Assembly: GCF_014750685.1 (NCBI RefSeq) | Contig: NZ_JAAXGE010000025.1 | Span: forward strand, 1 to 54,467 | Source of the DNA: Bacteroides sp. GM023 | GTDB lineage: Bacteria > Bacteroidota > Bacteroidia > Bacteroidales > Bacteroidaceae | Direction of reading: 5' to 3' | Length of the DNA stretch: 54,467 nucleotides | Shown here: in pieces, positions 25,305-33,464 of the stretch | How the letters are laid out: each line of letters begins with the position of its first letter | Numbering within the stretch: the first letter of the stretch is position 1 | Notes under the pieces: generated by a model | Databases searched by the model: none | Seen by the model: the letters and a program-made list of their open reading frames with translations, nothing else | What the model was told of the DNA's origin: nothing | Translations under genes and position numbers: made by a program

Positions 25305-25727
25305 ATGGGTAAAGTTCAGATTCTCGCCGTACTGACGATGGACGGATGTCTTTCTTCAGAGTTATATGATAAAGCACATCAGGATTTGTGCCTTGACCGT
25401 TGCGGTCTTGATGAAATCAGGAAGAAAGCCTTTTACCGTGTGACACCGGACTATTCCATTTCAATGCTGCACGAATGGAGAAAAGACTGCACAAACATCC
25501 GTTACCTCGCGGAAGCCACACCGGACACGGCAGACTATATAAACGGACTGCTGCGGATGCACGCTGTGGATGAAATCATACTATACACCGTTCCTTTCAT
25601 ATCCGGAAGCGGACGACATTTTTTTAAGTCGGCTCTGCCAGAGCAACACTGGACGCTTTCCTCTTTGAAAAGCTATCCCAACGGTGTATGTCGCATTATC
25701 TATATCCTTGATAAAAAAGCAAGATAG
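25305..25727 (+). CDS. RibD C-terminal/dihydrofolate-reductase-like protein, short
   Basis: A 140-residue protein. The N-terminal strand KVQILAVLTMDGCLS and the C-terminal DEIILYTVPFISGSGRHFF fit the RibD C-terminal (DHFR-like) fold, but the family is usually about 180-220 residues; the middle part appears shortened. No trimethoprim-resistance DHFR motif is seen. It sits between the rteB terminator and rteC and may be read only when the upstream terminator is passed. Role in the element unknown. Confidence 0.7.
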   Translation: MGKVQILAVLTMDGCLSSELYDKAHQDLCLDRCGLDEIRKKAFYRVTPDYSISMLHEWRKDCTNIRYLAEATPDTADYINGLLRMHAVDEIILYTVPFISGSGRHFFKSALPEQHWTLSSLKSYPNGVCRIIYILDKKAR

Positions 25728-25848
25728 CCAAAATGTGCGGCAAGCATACATTTCTATTTTCAGGAATAGAATAAATGTTCCGATTACAAACAATTTAAGT
25801 CGGAGATAATTTGTCCTTGTGAAAAAATACTGAATTTTATACCTCTGA

Positions 25849-25885
25849 AATCCAGCACTTTGTAAAATTGAGTGTTGGATTTTTT
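25849..25885 (+). terminator. Terminator before rteC
   Basis: AATCCAGCACT (25849-25859) pairs with AGTGTTGGATT (25871-25881) with one G-U pair, then a T run. It separates the RibD-like gene from rteC, so rteC has its own promoter or depends on readthrough. Confidence 0.85.
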
Positions 25886-25965
25886 ATTTTCTGCCGCGTT
25901 TTTTGCCAATTATATTCATGTGCGCACGCAGAAAACAAAGTGTAATTTTCAAAATTGACAGAACC

Positions 25966-26571
25966 ATGAATTATTTCTTGCTGGCGGAAACCGACTTTTT
26001 CCGCCTGATAAACGAAGCCGGCGACTGCAATATGGAAACGGCATACACGGCTTTCGCCACCCAAGTGATCGAACTGTGCAACGGCGGCATGGACATGAAC
26101 CTTACCGTCATCGCGCTTGCCTACATCGAAATCGAGTTGCAGCACCATCCCGTACGTAATCTGTCAGAAGAAAAAAGAGAGATTGCCGCCTACGTCAGCA
26201 AGGCTCTGTCTTTCGTAAGAAAGATGCAGAAATTCCTTGCCACGCCCCAAGTGCCACCACTAATATCCGCCAACAACGCAACAGAAACCACCGCCAGCCT
26301 TCTTCAATGGACGGGCAATGCCATCGACCTCGTGGAACTTATCTACGGCATAGACGTGATGGGCTGCATCAACAACGGCAATATGCCGCTCAAACAGCTC
26401 GCCCCACTTCTCTATAAGATATTCGGGGTTGATTCTAAAGACTGCTACCGCTTCTACACTGATATCAAACGCCGGAAGAACGAAAGCCGCACCTATTTCA
26501 TTGACAGGATGCAGGAAAAACTGAACGAGAGAATGTTGCGTGATGAGGAGTTGGAGCGGATGAGAAAATAA
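25966..26571 (+). CDS. rteC: RteC transcriptional regulator
   Basis: A 201-residue protein from ATG 25966 (MNYFLLAETDFFRL); an in-frame upstream extension to 25903 runs into the post-terminator leader and seems less likely. Mostly helical, with a C-terminal winged-helix-like part (PLKQLAPLLYKIFGVDSKDC and KRRKNESRTYFIDRMQEKL, about 145-190), consistent with the RteC family. In CTnDOT RteC is made under RteB control and activates the xis2c-exc operon. A terminator follows at 26594. Confidence 0.93.
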   Translation: MNYFLLAETDFFRLINEAGDCNMETAYTAFATQVIELCNGGMDMNLTVIALAYIEIELQHHPVRNLSEEKREIAAYVSKALSFVRKMQKFLATPQVPPLISANNATETTASLLQWTGNAIDLVELIYGIDVMGCINNGNMPLKQLAPLLYKIFGVDSKDCYRFYTDIKRRKNESRTYFIDRMQEKLNERMLRDEELERMRK

Positions 26572-26593
26572 AAAAATATCCATTACATATGAG

Positions 26594-26623
26594 AAGACAG
26601 GAATACTCGTATCCTGTCTTTTT
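26594..26623 (+). terminator. rteC terminator
   Basis: AAGACAGGA (26594-26602) pairs with TCCTGTCTT (26612-26620), then T run. Confidence 0.85.
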
Positions 26624-26782
26624 ATTTTCATTTAATTATATATTAATTAGCACAATATATGTGAGTTTTTCATTCCTATAAGGACAAATTTCAGAAACGT
26701 ATGTCTGGTAAATTATTGAGTCATCATAGTATGAACATATATCATTACTAAAAACAATGAAACAACTTCCATAAGATTGTGG

Positions 26783-26835
26783 TTGTAAAAATCGCCATTT
26801 AATAGCCCGTTTTTTTTGTAAAATTCGCCAATTAA
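26783..26835. repeat. 20-bp direct repeat in the cargo promoter region
   Basis: The 20-mers starting at 26783 (TTGTAAAAATCGCCATTTAA) and 26816 (TTGTAAAATTCGCCAATTAA) match at 18 of 20 positions, 33 bp apart (about three helical turns), just before the -7 box at 26847. They are candidate operator sites for the NTPase genes. The rest of 26624-26872 is AT-rich with no gene. Confidence 0.55.
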
Positions 26836-26846
26836 AAAAATATGAT

Positions 26847-26854
26847 TATCTTTG
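26847..26854 (+). promoter_or_regulatory. -7 box of the NTPase cargo genes
   Basis: TATCTTTG matches TAnnTTTG, 18 bp before the ATG at 26873. The nearest TTG (26816-26818) is 28 bp away, so the -33 is uncertain. Confidence 0.55.
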
Positions 26855-26872
26855 CATTATATTTTATAAGGT

Positions 26873-28003
26873 ATGGAAACAGTAAATAGAATACTTCAAG
26901 AGAAGATTACAGCACGAATCGCGCCCAATAAAGCAGTACTGATTTTTGGTGCTCGCCGTGTTGGTAAAACGGTAATGATGCGTAAAATTGTGGACAACTA
27001 TTCAGGTAGGACGATGATGCTCAACGGCGAAGACTACGACACATTAGCACTATTGGAGAATCGCTCAATAGCCAATTATCGGCATTTATTGGATGGTATT
27101 GATTTGCTGGCTATTGATGAGGCACAGAACATACCACAAATCGGTAGTATTCTGAAGTTGATAGTTGATGAAATACCGGGAATAAGTGTCTTGGCAAGTG
27201 GTTCTTCGTCATTCGATTTGCTGAATAAGACTGGTGAACCGTTGGTCGGCCGCAGTACGCAATTTCTCCTTACACCATTCTCGCAACGGGAAATCGCACA
27301 GACGGAAACGGCACTTGAAACCCGCCAGAACCTCGAAGCGCGCTTGATTTACGGTTCCTATCCCGAAGTAGTAATGATGGAGAACTATGAACGTAAAACA
27401 GACTACCTACGTGATATTGTCGGTGCATACCTGCTTAAAGATATCTTAGCAATTGACGGCTTAAAAAATTCGAGCAAGATGCGCGATCTACTGCGATTGA
27501 TAGCTTTTCAGTTGGGCAGCGAAGTTTCTTACGAAGAGTTAGGTAAACAACTCGGCATGAGCAAGACGACCGTTGAAAAATACCTCGACCTATTGGAAAA
27601 GGTCTTCGTTATCTATCGTCTGGGGGCTTATTCGCGTAACCTACGCAAGGAGGTTACAAAAGCTGGCAAGTGGTACTTCTACGACAACGGCATTCGCAAT
27701 GCCATTATCGGGGCTTTCTCACCGCTGGCCATTCGGCAGGATGTCGGTGCGCTGTGGGAGAACTACATCATCGGAGAGCGGCGCAAAGCGAACTTCAATG
27801 AGGGACTGCACAGGGAGTTCTATTTCTGGCGCACCTACGACAAACAGGAAATCGACCTGATTGAGGAGAGTGCCGACAGTCTTACCGCCTTGGAGTTCAA
27901 GTGGGGAAATAAAATGCCGGCCGCACCGAAAGCCTTCCAAGAAGCCTATCCCTATGCCGAGTTTCATGTGGTAAATCGGGAGAATTATTTGGAGTTCGTA
28001 TAA
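26873..28003 (+). CDS. AAA/DUF4143-type ATP-binding protein
   Basis: A 376-residue ATPase: Walker A GARRVGKT (26-33), Walker B LLAIDEAQ (78-85), sensor region SGSSSFDLL, and a C-terminal DUF4143 part with a winged helix (YEELGKQLGMSKTTVEKYLD) and a nuclease-fold-like end (EIDLIEE, ALEFKWG). Family members are common in Bacteroidales accessory DNA and their role is unclear. It begins the AT-rich cargo and is followed 16 bp later by the KAP NTPase gene. It is not part of the CTnDOT core set as remembered. Confidence 0.82.
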   Translation: METVNRILQEKITARIAPNKAVLIFGARRVGKTVMMRKIVDNYSGRTMMLNGEDYDTLALLENRSIANYRHLLDGIDLLAIDEAQNIPQIGSILKLIVDEIPGISVLASGSSSFDLLNKTGEPLVGRSTQFLLTPFSQREIAQTETALETRQNLEARLIYGSYPEVVMMENYERKTDYLRDIVGAYLLKDILAIDGLKNSSKMRDLLRLIAFQLGSEVSYEELGKQLGMSKTTVEKYLDLLEKVFVIYRLGAYSRNLRKEVTKAGKWYFYDNGIRNAIIGAFSPLAIRQDVGALWENYIIGERRKANFNEGLHREFYFWRTYDKQEIDLIEESADSLTALEFKWGNKMPAAPKAFQEAYPYAEFHVVNRENYLEFV

Positions 28004-28019
28004 TCAATAAATTACGTAT

Positions 28020-29363
28020 ATGGAAACAAAACTACAATCCAAACAGCAATATCCGCGGTTTATCCAAAATAAACCGTGTGGTATTGACAAATTCGATGGA
28101 GGTTCGCAAGAAAGGTTGGCAAAAACTATTGCTCGCCATTTTTGTCAGAATGATTCATTGGATGAGGAATGTACTTTACCTCGAATTATCGGCATCGAAG
28201 GTATTTGGGGATCTGGAAAATCCAACGTGGTTAAAATGTTGGAACGTGAATTATCAGACGACTATTACTTTTTTGAGTATGACGCATGGGGACATCAAGA
28301 GGACTTGCAACGCCGCTCTATATTGGAATTGCTTACAAGCAAACTTATTGATGATGGTATCCTATCTGGAAATGCAACAATAAAAGTCAAAGGTGGAGGT
28401 ACGAAAACCGTATCATGGTCTGAAAAGCTGAAATATTTATTAGCCCGTAAAACGGAGACCGTAACCGAAAAATATCCCCTTATCAGTAATGGTATGGTTG
28501 CGGCATTTTTGGTTGCAGTTTTAACTCCGATATTTACATTTATTGCGTATGCAGTAAAACCTACACCCACAACATGGTGGTTTTCTTTATTGTCTATTAT
28601 CATAGCTGCACTGCCAGTTCTTATTGCATTGTGCGTTTGGAAATGGGCATATAGCAAAGATCATAAATATGGATGGAGTTATATGTTAGCTATTTATCAA
28701 GATAAAGTCGAAAAGGACGTTTGCTATGAGACTTTGAGCGAAGACGAACCAACGGTTTACGAGTTCAAAACATGGATGCAAGACATTTCTGATTTTATCA
28801 AGGAAAAAGGACAACGTAAATTAGTCCTTGTTTTTGACAACATGGATCGTCTCCCCGCTGAAAAAGTAAAAGAATTATGGTCTTCTATCCATACGTTCTT
28901 CGCCGATAGCGGTTTTGAAAATGTTTGGGCTGTTATTCCTTTCGATGAAACACATTTAGCTTGTGCATTCGGAGATGAGACCGACGAACAAACGAAACAA
29001 CTGACCAAGTATTTTATCAATAAAACTTTCCCTATTGTTTATCGTGTTGCTCCTCCTGTTATTACCGACTATCGAAGTATATTCAACAAACTGTTTGTTG
29101 AAGCATTTGGAGAAACAGAAAATGAAGCGAAAGAAACTATAAATCGGATATTCAGATTGGTAAATCCTAATGCCAATGTTAGGGAAATTATATCATATAT
29201 CAATGAGATGGTCGCTCTTAAACAAGAGTGGTGTAACGAAATTTTGATGATAAACATAGCATTGTTCTGTTTGAAGAAGACGGATATTCTGGCAAATCCA
29301 GTAGAACAAATATTGTCCGGCGACTATCTGAATGGCATTCAAACAATAATTAACAATAATTAA
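28020..29363 (+). CDS. KAP-family P-loop NTPase, N-terminal part (frameshifted)
   Basis: A 447-residue product. Walker A GIWGSGKS (61-68) and Walker B KLVLVFDNMD (267-276) are separated by two transmembrane helices (about 158-179 and 185-208), the defining KAP layout in which the membrane segment interrupts the P-loop domain. The NTPase is probably held at the membrane facing the cytoplasm. The frame ends at TAA 29361-29363 inside a 10-bp tandem repeat. Removing one repeat unit joins it to the next frame for a 1084-residue protein. GC is low compared with the tra genes. Confidence 0.85.
   Translation: METKLQSKQQYPRFIQNKPCGIDKFDGGSQERLAKTIARHFCQNDSLDEECTLPRIIGIEGIWGSGKSNVVKMLERELSDDYYFFEYDAWGHQEDLQRRSILELLTSKLIDDGILSGNATIKVKGGGTKTVSWSEKLKYLLARKTETVTEKYPLISNGMVAAFLVAVLTPIFTFIAYAVKPTPTTWWFSLLSIIIAALPVLIALCVWKWAYSKDHKYGWSYMLAIYQDKVEKDVCYETLSEDEPTVYEFKTWMQDISDFIKEKGQRKLVLVFDNMDRLPAEKVKELWSSIHTFFADSGFENVWAVIPFDETHLACAFGDETDEQTKQLTKYFINKTFPIVYRVAPPVITDYRSIFNKLFVEAFGETENEAKETINRIFRLVNPNANVREIISYINEMVALKQEWCNEILMINIALFCLKKTDILANPVEQILSGDYLNGIQTIINNN
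29344..29363 (+). repeat. 10-bp tandem duplication that breaks the KAP gene
   Basis: CAATAATTAA occurs twice in tandem at 29344-29353 and 29354-29363, and the partial copy CAAT follows at 29364. Ten is not a multiple of three, so the extra unit shifts the frame and brings in the TAA at 29361. Confidence 0.85.
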
Positions 29364-29397
29364 CAATGATCTGCAAACACAACGCGAAATTGCAGCT

Positions 29398-31284
29398 TTG
29401 GTATATGGTGTCGATGTTGAAGATGCTCGACAAATTCCATTGAAAAAATATATTGAAGGCTGCATCAACGGAGAAGAAGACCACGACATAAATCAATATG
29501 CAGAGACTAATAAACAATTTGACACTGTATTAGAAGAAGTTATACAATGTATGGACAATGCGCTTATCGATAAGATTATACATTGTTTGCATAAATTAAC
29601 TCGAAAGAGCGATGTTATTCTGCGTGTATGGCAAAGAATAGCACAATTGAAATTAAAAGAATCCATAGAGAAGCAGGTGTTCCCTGTCGAATACCAAGAA
29701 CTGCTGTTGCATTTAGACACGGAAAGCCAAAACCATGTGATTGCTCAATTATATAAGAAGATAGTTCGGTTCAATGACTTCAATGGCGGCGACTATTTCA
29801 AAACGTTAGATGCAATAGACAGGTTTATTGCGCAAAATAAGTTGGCGTGCGATTTTACGTCATTGATTGAAGCAAAAACAGTCAAGCCAAATACATTTAT
29901 CGATTATATTCAAGCTGCAAATGCAACAGATGCTGCCTATCGGGATAACGCGACAACTAAAGCATATAAATATTATCAAGTAGCAACAAATTCGGAGGCG
30001 CTCGATAATTATTTGGCAAACTTACTACCCGATAATTTCGACCATGCAGATATTGTAAAAACGTTAAAAGATAATTCTACCTATACGTTTCCAACGCTTT
30101 TGCAAGCGATCACGAATTGCATTGATGAACAGAATGTAAATAAAGATAATATAGGGGCTATATTTACAACCTATCGTTTATTGGCATCTGACGAAGAAAG
30201 ACCTTTACCTGTAACGTTAGATTCAACCTACATAAATCAGTTGCATTCTGAATTAGAAACTGATGGCCGAAACATTAAAGAGTCTGGATATTACGATTTA
30301 GTCGCCATGCAATTGGCACATGGTCATTCCGTTTCCTTAATAGAGGGTGGAGATATAAAATATGTTGCAGAACTCATGGACTATTATGTGGATCATGGAG
30401 ACTTATTAGTAAATAGTGTGGGATGGAATATACCGCTATTAAATGAAACACTACAATACATGGTAAATCATAAACTTGGCTATAAATTATTGCTCTCAGA
30501 CATATTGCCCCAATTTGAAGATATTAAGAACAGAATAGGTGTAACGGATGAGGTATTTATCGAGCATTTAGCAGAGTGGAATACCGATTTGGATAAGTAT
30601 ATCACTAAGAACAATATTAAAGATGTAATTCCTGACGCATCTTTTTACGATTTGACCACTAAAATAAGCAATGTCCTGACCGATCATATCAATAAAATAG
30701 CGTTCGAAGCGTTGTCTGAAATAAGTGTTGATACATTATACGCCCAAAGAACAGCACATACATCATATTATTGGTTTGTCGCAATAAAACATTTACTGGC
30801 TAAAATCAAATCCTTGCCAGATAACTTGACTGAATTTGGCAAAAAGATTCTGATGGATATTGCTTCTGGAACTCAAAGTTTGAATCCTTTCCCTAATTGT
30901 TTCAAGAATATAGTTGAAAGATTGGATAAACGAAAAATTAAATCGACAGTTACCGATATAAGAAATGATTTCTGCATCGGTAAAAAGACTATCAATGCAA
31001 TAAAGTTTCAATTTTTCGAAACATGGCTTAGATCGCATGGTAATTTGAAAAGTCAAGCTGGAGACGTTATTGATAAAATAGTGAAACCTGTAATTTCCGA
31101 TGGGGCATGCCGTTCATTGATTCTGCAAAACAAAGATTTTTATATGGATTTAATAAATACAGCAGGGGATGATGCTTATGAATTGAAAAAGAGTCTCCGA
31201 AACCTCATACAAAAAGATTCAGATCCGCAATTGGTTAAATTTGTCAATTCGATAGATTCAGTACCTGAGGTTGAAACCGCGTAA
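29398..31284 (+). CDS. KAP NTPase gene, C-terminal part after the frameshift
   Basis: 628 residues from the first usable start codon (TTG 29398); the frame is open from 29350 and reads through QTQREIAALVYGVDVEDA, which continues naturally from the N-terminal part. It is helical and hydrophilic with no known catalytic motif. In KAP proteins the long C-terminal region follows the NTPase, so this is most likely the same gene split by the 10-bp duplication and not an independent cistron. No ATG in frame with a good leader is seen at the junction. Expression as a separate protein is doubtful. Confidence 0.75.
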   Translation: MVYGVDVEDARQIPLKKYIEGCINGEEDHDINQYAETNKQFDTVLEEVIQCMDNALIDKIIHCLHKLTRKSDVILRVWQRIAQLKLKESIEKQVFPVEYQELLLHLDTESQNHVIAQLYKKIVRFNDFNGGDYFKTLDAIDRFIAQNKLACDFTSLIEAKTVKPNTFIDYIQAANATDAAYRDNATTKAYKYYQVATNSEALDNYLANLLPDNFDHADIVKTLKDNSTYTFPTLLQAITNCIDEQNVNKDNIGAIFTTYRLLASDEERPLPVTLDSTYINQLHSELETDGRNIKESGYYDLVAMQLAHGHSVSLIEGGDIKYVAELMDYYVDHGDLLVNSVGWNIPLLNETLQYMVNHKLGYKLLLSDILPQFEDIKNRIGVTDEVFIEHLAEWNTDLDKYITKNNIKDVIPDASFYDLTTKISNVLTDHINKIAFEALSEISVDTLYAQRTAHTSYYWFVAIKHLLAKIKSLPDNLTEFGKKILMDIASGTQSLNPFPNCFKNIVERLDKRKIKSTVTDIRNDFCIGKKTINAIKFQFFETWLRSHGNLKSQAGDVIDKIVKPVISDGACRSLILQNKDFYMDLINTAGDDAYELKKSLRNLIQKDSDPQLVKFVNSIDSVPEVETA

Positions 31285-31290
31285 GTATTT

Positions 31291-31421
31291 GTCTAACAAG
31301 TCCGAATTTTACGATTTTACCCGTCAGAACTGAAGTGCCCCCCAAAAAAATTGTATCCAACTTTTGGGGGTCACTTCAAACTTCGATAGGGATAATTTTC
31401 AATTTTGGGGACTTGTTAGAC
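31291..31421. repeat. 13-bp inverted repeat bracketing the cargo/mobC junction
   Basis: GTCTAACAAGTCC (31291-31303) and GGACTTGTTAGAC (31409-31421) are perfect inverted copies. The right arm covers the mobC stop codon; the left arm follows the KAP stop by 7 bp. It looks like a rearrangement scar or a hairpin with a long loop. Confidence 0.6.
31331..31378. repeat. 48-bp palindrome resembling fused IS ends
   Basis: TGAAGTGCCCCCCAAAA (31331-31347) and TTTTGGGGGTCACTTCA (31362-31378) are inverted with 16 of 17 matches. TGAAGTG..CCCCAAAA resembles terminal repeats of IS3-type elements. It may also end both convergent transcripts. Confidence 0.6.
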
Positions 31422-33434
31422 AGTCTCATTATCTGGTAGCAGTTTACACAGCACCGGATCGTTTTTGATACGCTCCAGTTCCTCCTGCACAATCTGCTTC
31501 ACCTCTTCCTTGATGCGCCGGTAGTTCGCCTGCACCGTTTCCTTCATGCGGTCGTTGCCGTCCTCGTCCGTGAAGTTTGTAATGACGGGAATTTTCTTGT
31601 AGGCACTTTCTTCCCGTTTCACCTTTTCGGCATCCACCACAATCTCGCAATGAAAAATCTTCTGCTCGATACGCTCGTTGAAGTTGTCGGATACAGAACC
31701 GACAAACATTCCCTGCGTAAGCCCGGAAATCTTACTCGGTGGAATGAGCGCGTCCATCTGCGTGTTGATGGAGGTGGAAACATCCTGCCGGTTGATGGAG
31801 ATGGACTGCCGTTTCTGCAACACCTTACCGAACCGCTCGGAGAGCGTCTTGGCTGTTTCCCCCACCACCTGACCGGAGAAAATATTGCCGACAGTGTTCA
31901 TCACCACTTTCGCCTCTTTGTCCCCGTAGTCACGCACTAACTGGCTGAAATCCTGAAAGCCCAGACACACGGCAACCTTGTTGCTTCGGGCGGTAGCTAT
32001 AAGATTGTCCAACCCTTTGAAGTATATTGTGGGCAACTCGTCGATGATGACCGATGACTTCAGCATCCCCTTCTTGTTGATGAGCTTCACGATACGGGAA
32101 TTATACAGACCGAGTGCCGCACCGTAGATATTCTGACGGTCGGGATTGTTACCCACGCAGAGGATTTTCGGCTCTTCGGGATTGTTGATGTCCAGCGTAA
32201 ACTCGCTGTCTGACATCACCCAGTAGAGCTGCGGTGAAATCATCCTCGAAAGCGGGATTTTTGCCGACGCTATCTGACCCATGAGCTGCTCCGCAGCCCC
32301 TCCAAGCCACGCATCCATGAACGGCGAAAGGTAGTTCTCCAGCTCCGGATAAGAGGTCAGTATCGGAAATATATCCTCGTAACGGCGGTTCAGAAACTCG
32401 ATAGCATGGGGAAACGTGCAAAACTTCCCGTTCTGATAGATTTTGAGATACCAGATAATACTGGCAAACAGAATGATAGGTGACTCCACGAAGAAGTCGC
32501 CCTGCTTTTGCACCCACGTTTTATTGAGGTTGAGCATTATTGTGTAGGCACTCTCATAGGCATCCGTAATATCTTCCATAAAATCCGGGTGAATGGGATT
32601 GCACCGATGAGAGCGTCGCGGGTCGTCGAAGTTGATCACATAGAACTTCGGCTTTACCTTGTAGCCGTCCGGGTGGTTCAGCAAATGGTTGTAGGCAATA
32701 GTAGATAGGTCGGGATACTTGAAATCGTAGATGTATTGACTAAAGCCCTTTTCAATCTGTTGCTTGATAAAATTGTTTACCACGGCATAGGACTTGCCGC
32801 TGCCCGGCGTACCCAACACGATGGACGCACGGAAGGGATTAACTACATTGATCCAACCGTTGTTCCAGCGTTTCCTGTAATAGAAACGTGTCGGCAGATT
32901 GACCGAATACTCGCTTTCGATAAGCCTCGTTTCCTGCATGAAACTCTCGTTCTCGTTGTTGAAAACATCCTCCATCAAATTGTGTTTCAACAGGCGGCTC
33001 ATCCACAGACCACCCATCAACAGGCAGACATAGCCCGTTCCAATGGTAAGGACATACAGTCCCGTCACCGCTTCAAGCGGCAGCGGCAGGGGCAGCAACC
33101 ACCAGTTCAGGAAAAACAGCACGAACCCGACGGCAAATGCTGTCCAGATTCTCCCCCAAGTGATTTTCTCACCCTTGACACCCTTCGTACCCAGACAGGA
33201 CAAGGCAAGCAAAAGGACGGAAAACAGCTTCGTGTAGAGAATGGAATGGAACAGCCCCGCCGTGCGGTCGAAGTTCAGAAGGATTTTGTCCACCACGCCG
33301 ATGTTCACGCCCCACAGCCGGATGGCTTCGTAGCAGAACCAGTACACGTTCATGACCACTAAAATGATACTCACGGCACGCAGAAAATCCATGATTTTCG
33401 CCAATGCCCTCAAATCGTCTTCTTGTTGTGACAT
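31416..33434 (-). CDS. mobC: MobC type IV coupling protein
   Basis: A 672-residue VirD4/TraG-type coupling ATPase that links the relaxosome to the secretion channel. Four TM segments lie near 16-34, 64-82, 95-113 and 125-145; Walker A is GTPGSGKS (208-215); Walker B is VIIDELP with EL at the expected place before the TraG-like motif IATARSNKVAV. The length fits CTnDOT MobC. It starts 30 bp after mobB and ends the minus-strand mobABC operon. The final codons lie inside the inverted repeat described at 31409. Confidence 0.93.
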   Translation of the reverse strand: MSQQEDDLRALAKIMDFLRAVSIILVVMNVYWFCYEAIRLWGVNIGVVDKILLNFDRTAGLFHSILYTKLFSVLLLALSCLGTKGVKGEKITWGRIWTAFAVGFVLFFLNWWLLPLPLPLEAVTGLYVLTIGTGYVCLLMGGLWMSRLLKHNLMEDVFNNENESFMQETRLIESEYSVNLPTRFYYRKRWNNGWINVVNPFRASIVLGTPGSGKSYAVVNNFIKQQIEKGFSQYIYDFKYPDLSTIAYNHLLNHPDGYKVKPKFYVINFDDPRRSHRCNPIHPDFMEDITDAYESAYTIMLNLNKTWVQKQGDFFVESPIILFASIIWYLKIYQNGKFCTFPHAIEFLNRRYEDIFPILTSYPELENYLSPFMDAWLGGAAEQLMGQIASAKIPLSRMISPQLYWVMSDSEFTLDINNPEEPKILCVGNNPDRQNIYGAALGLYNSRIVKLINKKGMLKSSVIIDELPTIYFKGLDNLIATARSNKVAVCLGFQDFSQLVRDYGDKEAKVVMNTVGNIFSGQVVGETAKTLSERFGKVLQKRQSISINRQDVSTSINTQMDALIPPSKISGLTQGMFVGSVSDNFNERIEQKIFHCEIVVDAEKVKREESAYKKIPVITNFTDEDGNDRMKETVQANYRRIKEEVKQIVQEELERIKNDPVLCKLLPDNETV

Positions 33435-33464
33435 ACATTGATTTTTTAATTGTTGATACTCTGA

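Noticed and set aside
25064..25312. 82-residue plus-strand reading frame after rteB
   Set aside because: It runs through the long hairpin and its terminator and has no recognisable protein pattern.
29364..29397. Independent start of the KAP C-terminal part at an ATG near 29366
   Set aside because: That ATG is in a third frame; only non-ATG starts are in frame, so a broken single gene is more likely.
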